Shown here: positions 43,697-51,469 of the stretch, piece after piece
Layout of the letters: each line of letters starts with the position of its first letter
Position numbering within the stretch: the first letter of the stretch is position 1
Source of the DNA: Streptococcus suis
GTDB lineage: Bacteria; Bacillota; Bacilli; Lactobacillales; Streptococcaceae
Assembly (NCBI RefSeq): GCF_024509525.1
Contig: NZ_JAMWEM010000003.1
Location: 124,001-188,000, forward strand
Length of the DNA stretch: 64,000 nucleotides
Direction of reading: 5' to 3'
Translations under genes and position numbers: made by a program
Notes under the pieces: generated by a model
What the model was told of the DNA's origin: nothing
What the model saw: the letters and a program-made list of their open reading frames with translations, nothing else
Database searches by the model: none

Positions 43697-44460
43697 AAAA
43701 GAATAATTTATTGACAGCAACCGCCTTAGTAGCGAGTTTAGTTTTACTTGGGGCTTGTTCAGGAAAAAAAGCAACTACACAAGCTTCTAGTTCTACGAAC
43801 AAAGCGTCGTCAACTACAACATCAAGCACAGTTTCAGCAAGTAGTTCATCCAGTACGCCTAGTATTCAAACTGGAATGGATATCAACGCGATTTTAGCAA
43901 AGGATTTTTCTAGCGTCAAAGGAACTTGGCAAAGTTGGTCTGGTCATATCTTGATGTTTGATAAAAATGGCTTGGTATCAGATGCGTCTATTCTGAGTAA
44001 GGCAGCTGAAATTAAGGATGGTATGTTACAGACTGGAATTAATTCAGTAGCAGGACCAGGTTATGCCTTAGTGATGGTTCCAGCAGGTGTAGCTATTCCG
44101 GATGCATATTTCTACGACGGAAGTGATCCTTCGGATATTACTCGCGATCGGATGTACGGCGCACAGAACATACTATCCGTTACTAATTTTGCTCCACTTT
44201 ATAAGGTTTCTGATATTTCTAGTCTTGATGGATGGTTGACTTATGATAGTGGTGCTGTATTGGAGAGTGGACCGGTGACAATTGAGTATGCCAATAACCA
44301 TTTGGGAGATCGTGCTTGGACTGTTATTGAAGATAATTACAATAGGACAGAAAGTACTCCCTTTGGATTGGTGCAAGGAAACGATGGAAGTTTGTATCGA
44401 ATTTACCGCAATGGTGTCATAGTAACAATTGACAGTCAACTTGTTTATGTACCAGCGTAA
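43693..44460 (+). CDS. Lipoprotein with DUF6287-like domain
   Basis: A 255-residue lipoprotein. The signal peptide ends in LLGAC (Cys about residue 22), and a Ser/Thr-rich linker follows to about residue 60. Next is the short DUF6287-type motif region MDINAILAKDFSSVKGTWQS and a beta-rich C-terminal domain. It is cotranscribed with the SDR gene. The function is unknown; streptococcal proteins with this domain are surface lipoproteins. Confidence 0.75.
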   Translation: MKKNNLLTATALVASLVLLGACSGKKATTQASSSTNKASSTTTSSTVSASSSSSTPSIQTGMDINAILAKDFSSVKGTWQSWSGHILMFDKNGLVSDASILSKAAEIKDGMLQTGINSVAGPGYALVMVPAGVAIPDAYFYDGSDPSDITRDRMYGAQNILSVTNFAPLYKVSDISSLDGWLTYDSGAVLESGPVTIEYANNHLGDRAWTVIEDNYNRTESTPFGLVQGNDGSLYRIYRNGVIVTIDSQLVYVPA

Positions 44461-44494
44461 AAAAGTTGTTTATATTTTTCTATAAAAATTCAGA

Positions 44495-44533
44495 GGCTCG
44501 AAATTGCGTAAAAAGTCAATTTTGAGCCTTTTT
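44495..44533 (+). terminator. Terminator after the lipoprotein gene
   Basis: GGCTCGAAATTG and CAATTTTGAGCC pair, followed by T5. Confidence 0.85.
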
Positions 44534-44609
44534 CTCAGCCATCTTGTTTGTAAATAGTGATCAAGTATGATAAACTGAATATACTAATATAACCAAAAAT
44601 GGAGGCTTT

Positions 44610-47600
44610 ATGAAAAAAGGAAAAAAACACCTCTATGCGATCCTAGTCCTATCCTTATTCCTTGGGCAGCTTGTTCTGTCTAATGGGGTAGCGGTATGGG
44701 CTGAAGTGGATGATTCCTCTTCAACTATTTTACCTTCCTCACAAGAAACTACTGAGACAGGTAGATCAGATATTGAACCTAATCAAGAAGAGTTAAACTC
44801 AACGGAAGAAAGTTCAACTTCCTCAGTGGAACAAGCAGGAACAGAAGATGATACCCTTCCGGGGATAAGTCAAGGCGAAAAGGAAAGTTCACAAGAACTG
44901 CCTAGCCATTTACTTGCCATTCTTCCTTTGGATGCTGATGGCGATATTTTACCGTCCTCCTATCAAGGGAGCTATAATCAAGTTGCTCTGGTAGGAAAAG
45001 ATGGGAGTGTCAGTAAGGTAGCTGCAACAGCTGAATACAGTTACCAACCTCTGAACAGCCAAGCCCAGCAACAATATGAGCAAATTCGTTCAGAATTTGA
45101 AGCGGTAAAATTTGAAGATTTATATGAATACCTGGTTCCAGCCTATCAAAGCAATATTGAACGTTTACGGATTCAGACTGAGTTACAAAAGACTCTTGGC
45201 CGGATTCCAACAACCGCTGAAGTCGATACAGCTTTGCGGGCCTATTATATCGAACGCTTGGACCTCCGCTCTGCATTTGAAAACGTTAAGTTGCAGCTAC
45301 CAGAGCTTTTGACAGGGATTTTAGAGCGAACGGCAACAGTAGATACTGCCCAAGTATTGGCACAGAAGAAACGGATTCTTCTCGGATTGACTTACTTGGA
45401 ACGACAATATTCGTTTGAATTTGAGAATATCAGTGCCAAACGCTTACTTTTATTCTACCCTGAGGTATTTGGTACACCTATACGCACTACTCCTTTGGAG
45501 CGCATCATCGCCATTGGACAGGTGACCTATGCCGATTTGGAACTCTTAAATGCGGAAAAAACCTTTGAGAAAATCTTGTCTGGTTACAGCCAAAATCGGA
45601 GTTTGCAAGGCTGGATTGACAGTACAGTAGCAAGATTTGTCCCTTACCAAGATGCTGCCAGCTGGTTTAGTCTGACTAGTCCCGCTTATATTGTTGAGAC
45701 AACCAGTGACTATGCTGAAACGCGAATCTATGAGAAAATGCGGACGGATGACCGCCTCCGCAAGCACCTTATTGCTCTTTTGAACGTCAGTCCTGATAGC
45801 ATTTTTGCCATTAGTACCATGTCCTCCGTCAACTATGGTCTGGTACAAACCTATGTTCCACAGGGAGATTCTGGAGCCATTCCAGCCTTCAAGGAACTGC
45901 TGAAAACCATTGCCCAGCAACAAGAAGCTTTCTTTGCGACCTGGGCTCGTATCACAGGAAAAACGCAGGAATTAGCAACCGCCAACATCTTGGTAATTGA
46001 TAGCCTGCGTCATTACGGCACACAGTATCAGAGTGCGCGTGATCTCTGGTCAGCCGCAACAGGTCCTACCGCCAATATTGGTGTCAAGGAATTTTTCACT
46101 CCGCTCATCCTGTACCGGCCTTATCAGCAAGTGGGAGCAGAAGCAGCACCGACCAGCCGTTCCTTTACAAACTTTATGGTCAAAAGTCTGACCCAGAGTG
46201 GTCAAGAAACCTTTACCCATGAAGTGACCCACATTCTTGATAAAAGTATTTATTTCAATGGTCAGGACCGACGCACAGGACAACTAGCAGAAGTCTATGC
46301 TCGTGGACTATTTGAGAGTATTGATAATAGTATCGGCGTCAGCTCCTATAAGCCCGTCTTTAACCTCAATCTCTCCTATGAACTAGGAGAGCAACGGACG
46401 CAGAATGCTTCCTCCACCCGCTTCCAAACTGCCGCAGACCTGCAAACCTATATGCAGGGTGTCATGGACGTTCTCTATACTTTGGACTATGCAGAAGCCA
46501 AGGCCAGCCTTGGAAAAAGTGCCGAGGACAAGGTCCTGCTCTATCATCAGATGACCTTGATTCCTGATACCAATGTCGCTAAACGTGGTGCAAATCAGGT
46601 TAAGGATAATATTCAACCTATTACTAGCACTCAAGCAGGGCAACTGACCAGCTTGAATCAGCTAATTGAAAATGGAATAGTATCCAGCCGGTTTACCTTC
46701 CAAGGAACGACTGGGATAGGAGTGGTTGAGCCAAACAGCTACTATGTAATTCAGCTCTTTAACCCAATTTACGCAGCCATGCAGAACAATCCAGGCTCTG
46801 TTGGGGAGTTGAGCTTTAAGCGAAATGCCTACGAACTCCTGGCAGAGTATGGCTATCAAAATGGCATGGTGGCTTACATCTCCAACCAGCACGGAGGAAG
46901 TGACCAAGCTGCCTTGAATGCGATTTTTGGCAATCAATACCAGGGACAAATGGTAGAATTTAAGAAAGCCATGTTCCAACGACGAATTGACAAAACACCG
47001 CACCTAAAAGCAGTTGACGGCATCCAGTCTTTCCAAGATTTAGAAGTCTTGATGCAGGCTGCTGTCGATAAAGATTTGGCCAAGATGAAGCAGAACAAGG
47101 CCAACAACCGTCCGCAGTTTGAAGGTGTAACTGCCGTTGAAAGTCTGAAACTCCGTGTCTACCAAGGTTATCTTAAACAAACTAATGATTTCACAGATTC
47201 CATTTATAATCCAATCACAGGAACGAAGACTGAAGAAAGCATCGTTCCAATCCCAATTCAGCGGATTGAACAACCCAAGGCTGACCTCTGGGAAGGAGAG
47301 ACGCAGGAGGTTGTTGGATTAGAAGGGAGTAAGAAAGTTGTCAAAACTTGGCAGACCCAGGATGGAGTAGTAGTTGGTCAACCTCAGGTTACAGAAACAG
47401 AACTGACACCAATGCGACCGACCATTGTCTATCGCGGAACGAAACCTGTCAACAGTGAGATTGTCACCACCAAGATTGTTCCAATCCCGATTGAAACGGA
47501 GTACCGTACAGATCCTTCATTAGAAGAAGGAAAAAAACGGACTGTCGAAGGAAAGGCTGGCAGCAAGAAAGTCATTACCACCCAGCCTACCTACAAGGGA

Positions 47601-48365
47601 CAACCACAGGGGCAGGCAAGTGTTCGGGAAGAGCAGATTACTCCTATGGTGAAAACAATTGTCTACCAAGGGATTAAGCCAGTTGCCAAGTACCGCATCG
47701 TCTATCAATTTATTAGCCAAGATGTAAATCGTATTCTACCGCTCGAAGTTATGGCACAGCTGCCAAAAGATAACAGCCTGTACGCTAAAGCCCAACCAGT
47801 GACGGCTCAACAACCTACCTTGACCAGCATTACAGTTGCAGATGGAACTTGGACTTTCGCAGGCTACCAAGTCGATAAACAACTGGTCGGAGAACAGGAT
47901 GTGACCTTCATTGGTAGCTGGACCTTCACTGCTAAACCACAGGCGGTTGATCCGCTACCAGCACCGCTGAAACCTGTCTATCGCCTCTACCATTCAGGCT
48001 TGAAAGTTCACCTTTATACAACCGATACCAATGAATTGGCTGTTTTGAAAAAACGGGGAGATTGGCGTTATGAAGGTATTTCTTGGAAAACAGAAACCAC
48101 TAAGGGCGATCCAGTTTATCGCCTCTATCATCCGACGATAAAAGTTCATCTTTATACCCGTGATAAAAATGAATACACCGTCCTAGCCCAACGTGGTTGG
48201 AAGCAGGAGGGAATCGCCTATCGCTCTTATGGACCTGTGCCAATCTACCGCCTCTACCATACTGTACTGAAAAAGCATCTCTATACACGAGATACCAACG
48301 AACGTGACGTTCTAAAAACACGCGGTTGGAACTACGAAGGAATTGCCTGGTATAGTCAGCCCTGA
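44610..48365 (+). CDS. Secreted M26-type zinc metalloprotease with G5, SHIRT and DUF5648-like domains
   Basis: A 1251-residue exported protein. It has a signal peptide (about residues 1-33), then an acidic Ser/Glu-rich stretch to about 95. The peptidase domain carries the zinc site HEVTH (His537, Glu538, His541) with a third-ligand Glu561 twenty residues on, in RRTGQLAEVYARGLF, which is the spacing of IgA1 protease/Zmp family M26. Two G5 modules (about 878-1025, each starting IVPIPI) follow, then one SHIRT-like domain (YRIVYQFISQDVNRILP ... GTWTFAGYQ, about 1029-1108) and three DUF5648-like repeats (about 1118-1251). It lacks LPXTG and the N-terminal anchor of classical Zmps. The host target is unknown. 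A GGAGG site precedes the ATG. Confidence 0.85.
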   Translation: MKKGKKHLYAILVLSLFLGQLVLSNGVAVWAEVDDSSSTILPSSQETTETGRSDIEPNQEELNSTEESSTSSVEQAGTEDDTLPGISQGEKESSQELPSHLLAILPLDADGDILPSSYQGSYNQVALVGKDGSVSKVAATAEYSYQPLNSQAQQQYEQIRSEFEAVKFEDLYEYLVPAYQSNIERLRIQTELQKTLGRIPTTAEVDTALRAYYIERLDLRSAFENVKLQLPELLTGILERTATVDTAQVLAQKKRILLGLTYLERQYSFEFENISAKRLLLFYPEVFGTPIRTTPLERIIAIGQVTYADLELLNAEKTFEKILSGYSQNRSLQGWIDSTVARFVPYQDAASWFSLTSPAYIVETTSDYAETRIYEKMRTDDRLRKHLIALLNVSPDSIFAISTMSSVNYGLVQTYVPQGDSGAIPAFKELLKTIAQQQEAFFATWARITGKTQELATANILVIDSLRHYGTQYQSARDLWSAATGPTANIGVKEFFTPLILYRPYQQVGAEAAPTSRSFTNFMVKSLTQSGQETFTHEVTHILDKSIYFNGQDRRTGQLAEVYARGLFESIDNSIGVSSYKPVFNLNLSYELGEQRTQNASSTRFQTAADLQTYMQGVMDVLYTLDYAEAKASLGKSAEDKVLLYHQMTLIPDTNVAKRGANQVKDNIQPITSTQAGQLTSLNQLIENGIVSSRFTFQGTTGIGVVEPNSYYVIQLFNPIYAAMQNNPGSVGELSFKRNAYELLAEYGYQNGMVAYISNQHGGSDQAALNAIFGNQYQGQMVEFKKAMFQRRIDKTPHLKAVDGIQSFQDLEVLMQAAVDKDLAKMKQNKANNRPQFEGVTAVESLKLRVYQGYLKQTNDFTDSIYNPITGTKTEESIVPIPIQRIEQPKADLWEGETQEVVGLEGSKKVVKTWQTQDGVVVGQPQVTETELTPMRPTIVYRGTKPVNSEIVTTKIVPIPIETEYRTDPSLEEGKKRTVEGKAGSKKVITTQPTYKGQPQGQASVREEQITPMVKTIVYQGIKPVAKYRIVYQFISQDVNRILPLEVMAQLPKDNSLYAKAQPVTAQQPTLTSITVADGTWTFAGYQVDKQLVGEQDVTFIGSWTFTAKPQAVDPLPAPLKPVYRLYHSGLKVHLYTTDTNELAVLKKRGDWRYEGISWKTETTKGDPVYRLYHPTIKVHLYTRDKNEYTVLAQRGWKQEGIAYRSYGPVPIYRLYHTVLKKHLYTRDTNERDVLKTRGWNYEGIAWYSQP

Positions 48366-48477
48366 TTAAGAGTGTGATTTTATTGTTGGCAAGGCTGTAA
48401 GATGCTACTATAGTAGTCACATAGTTGAATATTGCCGAGAAGGCGTGAGTGCCTTAACGAAAGGTATTCTAAAGAAC

Positions 48478-48503
48478 GCTCCAAAGTTTTTTTGGAGCTT
48501 TTT
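48478..48503 (+). terminator. Terminator downstream of the metalloprotease gene
   Basis: GCTCCAAA and TTTGGAGC pair, followed by T5. It lies 113 bp after the stop. Confidence 0.75.
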
Positions 48504-48524
48504 ATTATGGCTCGAAGCCATAAT
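48504..48524. repeat. Perfect palindrome at the Fic-remnant boundary
   Basis: ATTATGGCT-CGA-AGCCATAAT, nine-base perfect arms with a three-base loop, marks where homology to the Fic gene begins. The format matches modules of the dispersed palindrome chains. Confidence 0.6.
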
Positions 48525-48808
48525 GAGAAGAAGGGCTTGGTATATTTGGCTCGTTTTCATACACAATTTGAACAAATTCATCCCTTTGCAGACGGCAATG
48601 GTCGTGTAGGTCGCTTGCTACTGTTCAAGGAATGTCTGAAGGAAGGACTCGTGCCTTTCATCATAGATGATGTGAATCAGATTAGCTATTACAAGGCTTT
48701 AGAGCACTTTCAGCTGTGTGACCAACCGCAGAGTTTTTAGTTGATTATTTCTGCTTGGAGCAACAATTCTACGAGAATTATCTTGAAAAAGGAGTAATTA
48801 ACAATTAA
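48525..48808 (+). pseudogene. Fic/DOC domain protein, C-terminal remnant with frameshift
   Basis: It encodes the Fic core motif in QIHPFADGNGRVGRLLLF, followed by LVPFIIDDVNQISYYKAL. Fic enzymes attach AMP or related groups to target proteins. The N-terminal half, including the usual regulatory and flap parts, is missing, and homology starts at a palindrome. Near 48738 the frame closes with TAG. The usual end (VDYFCLEQQFYENYLEKG) continues in another frame to 48808, so a frameshift has also occurred. An intact Fic protein is 200-350 residues, against about 90 here. Confidence 0.8.
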
Positions 48809-48879
48809 CGAGAGAAAGGAAATTAGAAGCCTGATACCTGTCTCTTGATGAGCAAACATAGGTTGGCAAACCTAAGACG

Positions 48880-49052
48880 ACATGGGGAGGGGGAAAGAAC
48901 TCGACCAAGATAAAAAGAGTTCTCCTCACTTCCAAACAGTAGGCTCGGGCTGAAACAGTTCCCCGAACTGTATCACTCCACTGGACTGTTAAAGCCAATT
49001 AACCACTGCACTGAGATGTTGATACCAACTCTGAGAAGTGGTCCTGAGCTTT
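48880..49052 (-). repeat. Dispersed palindrome-chain repeat, copy 4 (inverted)
   Basis: Read on the minus strand it contains CACTTCTCAGAGTTGGTATCAACATCTCAGTG-type sequence matching copies 1 and 3, and the end module AGAACTCGAC/GATAAAAAGAGTTC seen at 32.67 kb. It is shorter than the other copies, about 170 bp. The interval 48809-48880 has a TAGGTT/AACCTA hairpin and no gene. Confidence 0.7.
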
Positions 49053-49105
49053 TTTCACAGCCTCTTTTTTGATGAAATAGGTTAACAAAAAAGATGTGAC
49101 CCCAT

Positions 49106-49921
49106 TCACACCTTTTTCTCTATGTCAAAGCCTTCAAAGATTTGTAGGTCAAAGAGGGCCTTGTTTGTTTCGTATTCTTCAGGACTTTTGACCGTGTAGC
49201 AGACCAGGGGAATACCAAAGACCGATTTCATCAGCCGCAAGCTGAGATTGCCTTGGTAGCGGTGGTCGTAGGCTACGAAGTCTGGTCGGGCTAGCACATT
49301 GCACAGCAAGTGCCGCACGGCTGTGTAGTAGAAACCTTTCTTGCCTCCTAGATTGCCGGACAGCTGTCCACGGATATAGTTGAGACGGTGCTTTCTGAAA
49401 TAGGCCACGACCAAGGGATTAAAGGACTCCACCATAAACAGCCCCTCATAAGCATCCAGCTCTGCTATGGTCCGCCGGCACAAATCTGCCACCTCCATAG
49501 ACTCCGACTTGAGCTCCACAATCAAGGGCGCACGCCCCGCCACTTCCGCCAGGACCTGCGACAGCAGGGGAATCCCCTCTTGACTGGTGAATAAGCTATA
49601 AGCTTGCAGTTCCTCATAGGTTAGGTCCTCGATTTTTAGGTCCATACCAGAGGTTCGCTTGAGGTTGGCATCATGAAAAACGACCAGTTGACCGTCTTTG
49701 GACAAGCGAATATCAAACTCAATCCCGTAGCCCTTCTCCACAGCCAACTGAATAGCTAGAAAACTATTCTCAGGAGCTGGTCCTGTATTATCATGAAAAC
49801 CACGGTGGGCATAATCCCAGTCCATAAAAGGCTGAAAATCCACTGCCTTCCTCCGCGGAGCCAGTAGATAGAAAAACAAGCCAATCAGAAATACAAGGAA
49901 ACCCAGTAACCAAAACAACAT
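49106..49921 (-). CDS. Membrane-anchored glycerophosphodiester phosphodiesterase
   Basis: A 271-residue GDPD-family TIM barrel that hydrolyses glycerophosphodiesters to glycerol-3-phosphate and an alcohol. An N-terminal helix (FWLLGFLVFLIGLFFYLLAP) anchors it. The active-site segment is YAHRGFHDNTGPAPENSF (His/Arg and Glu), followed by EFDIRLSKDGQLVVFHDANL with metal-binding Glu/Asp and the second His. It starts six bases after the MFS gene's stop, so both form an operon. A role in lipid or teichoic-acid turnover is inferred. Confidence 0.9.
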   Translation of the reverse strand: MLFWLLGFLVFLIGLFFYLLAPRRKAVDFQPFMDWDYAHRGFHDNTGPAPENSFLAIQLAVEKGYGIEFDIRLSKDGQLVVFHDANLKRTSGMDLKIEDLTYEELQAYSLFTSQEGIPLLSQVLAEVAGRAPLIVELKSESMEVADLCRRTIAELDAYEGLFMVESFNPLVVAYFRKHRLNYIRGQLSGNLGGKKGFYYTAVRHLLCNVLARPDFVAYDHRYQGNLSLRLMKSVFGIPLVCYTVKSPEEYETNKALFDLQIFEGFDIEKKV

Positions 49922-49927
49922 AAACTT

Positions 49928-51154
49928 TTATAGCCTTTCTTTAACTCGACTATCCCCATGCCGCACTAGCATCATCGTTCCAAAGGAAAGAAGAGAGAAG
50001 AGGAGAGCGTAGGGAAAGAGGATTTCAAAACCGATAGACTGCATGAGGAAGCCCGATAAAATCGGAGTCACAATCTGAGCAGCCATAGAAGCAGTATAAT
50101 ACATTCCTGTAAATTTGCCAAGGTCTGAGGCCTTACTCATTTCCACAATCATGGGCAGCGAGTTGACATTAATAAAGGCCCAGCCCATGCCCATAATAGC
50201 AAAGGACATATAGACAAGAGGCGAAAAACTGCTAAATACAATCCCCAAACCGTAGGTCGTAGAAACCAGGCAGATTCCTATAAGAATGGCTCTTTTTCTA
50301 CCCAAGGCTGTTCCCACAAAACCTGACGGTATGTAGCTGACAATAGCGACAATGGTGGCGACCATCAGCGAAGTGGCAACTTCATCAGCAGACATGTCCC
50401 AGACTGCAATGGCATAGCGAGAAAAGGCTGTTGTGATGCCATTGTAGGCCATAAACCAGAGGAAGATAGAGGCTAGCAAGAAGAAGAGGGACCGCTTGAC
50501 TTCCCTAGGAAGTTCCTGACGGACCTGCTCTGCTATTTCCTCTGAAACCTCCACCACCCTCATAGTCTTTTCGTTGATTTTCCAGCGTAAAATAGCAAAG
50601 CTGACAAGCAAGATTCCTGCGACAGCCAGAGAAGCAGCAGTATAGTCAGGCTGGTCAGACTTGCCGACTAGAAATCGAATAGCCAAGAGGGCAAAAATGG
50701 CCCCGACCGCACCCATAAGATTGATGACAGCATTGGCCTTGCTCCGCAATTCCTTGGGCGTCAAATCAGGCATGAGGGCCACGGCAGGTGCACGGGAAAT
50801 GGACATGGCCAGTAGAACAAGCCCCAAGCCCAGATTAAAGAGCCAGAAGGAGTGCTGGTTGGTTGCATAGGGCAGAAGGACCAGTCCGATGATGGACAAG
50901 ACGGTTCCGACAAAGACGAAAGGAATCCGACGACCGTACGGACTGTCTAGGCGATCTGAAATAGCTCCAAAGATGGGAAGGAGAAAGAGGGAGAGGATAT
51001 TGTCTAAGGACATGACAAGACCCGTCCAAGTCTTATCCAGAGCAAATTGATTTTCCAAAATCAAGGGGATGATGACATCATACAGCTGCCAAAAAGCAGA
51101 AATCCCCAAGAAAGCCATACCGATGTAAATGGTGCGTCTGTAATTGAGTTTCAT
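49928..51154 (-). CDS. MFS transporter (sugar/GPH-like)
   Basis: A 408-residue major facilitator with twelve hydrophobic segments. The loop motif is DRLDSPYGRRIPFVFVGT between helices 2 and 3, and the domain-1 sequence VIIPLILENQFALDKTWTGL is typical of the SLC45/sucrose-transporter-like branch. The substrate is not inferable; pairing with a GDPD gene suggests a glycerol-phosphate or sugar compound. The start at 51154 was chosen because GAGGAGAAAATT precedes it. The upstream ATG at 51184 has no ribosome site. Confidence 0.82.
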   Translation of the reverse strand: MKLNYRRTIYIGMAFLGISAFWQLYDVIIPLILENQFALDKTWTGLVMSLDNILSLFLLPIFGAISDRLDSPYGRRIPFVFVGTVLSIIGLVLLPYATNQHSFWLFNLGLGLVLLAMSISRAPAVALMPDLTPKELRSKANAVINLMGAVGAIFALLAIRFLVGKSDQPDYTAASLAVAGILLVSFAILRWKINEKTMRVVEVSEEIAEQVRQELPREVKRSLFFLLASIFLWFMAYNGITTAFSRYAIAVWDMSADEVATSLMVATIVAIVSYIPSGFVGTALGRKRAILIGICLVSTTYGLGIVFSSFSPLVYMSFAIMGMGWAFINVNSLPMIVEMSKASDLGKFTGMYYTASMAAQIVTPILSGFLMQSIGFEILFPYALLFSLLSFGTMMLVRHGDSRVKERL

Positions 51155-51400
51155 AATTTTCTCCTCTAGTCCAGTGAATGACAAAGGTACAAAATTTCTA
51201 AACGAAATTTGAATAGGAAGTTATACAGTTCTACAAGGTTATTATACACAATAAAGAAAGCGGTATCAAGGGTATTGTAGCTATAATTAGATGTAGGTTG
51301 CATTTCTTACGATTAGCATTCTGTTACTTCTATACGCAAACACCTACAAATCTCTCTGCATACTATCGTTCTATTCTATCCTATCCTCGAAAAGAATATT
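51155..51400. other. Intergenic, promoter region of the MFS-GDPD operon
   Basis: Non-coding and AT-rich. The minus-strand promoter should lie near 51230-51250, where the complement of TTATTATACACAATA gives a TATAAT-like box. Nothing else is recognisable. Confidence 0.4.
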
Positions 51401-51449
51401 AAAAAAATCGGTCATTGTAACAAAACTTGTTACAATGACCGATTTTTTA
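51401..51449. terminator. Strong terminator of the glg operon
   Basis: AAAAAATCGGTCATTGTAAC is mirrored by GTTACAATGACCGATTTTTT with a short loop. It is a 20-bp stem flanked by A and T runs, usable from both sides. Confidence 0.9.
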
Positions 51450-51469
51450 TGCTATACAAGACTCACTTA

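Noticed and set aside
51155-51184. Earlier start of the MFS transporter
   Set aside because: It has no ribosome site, whereas GAGGAG precedes ATG at 51154, where family homology begins.
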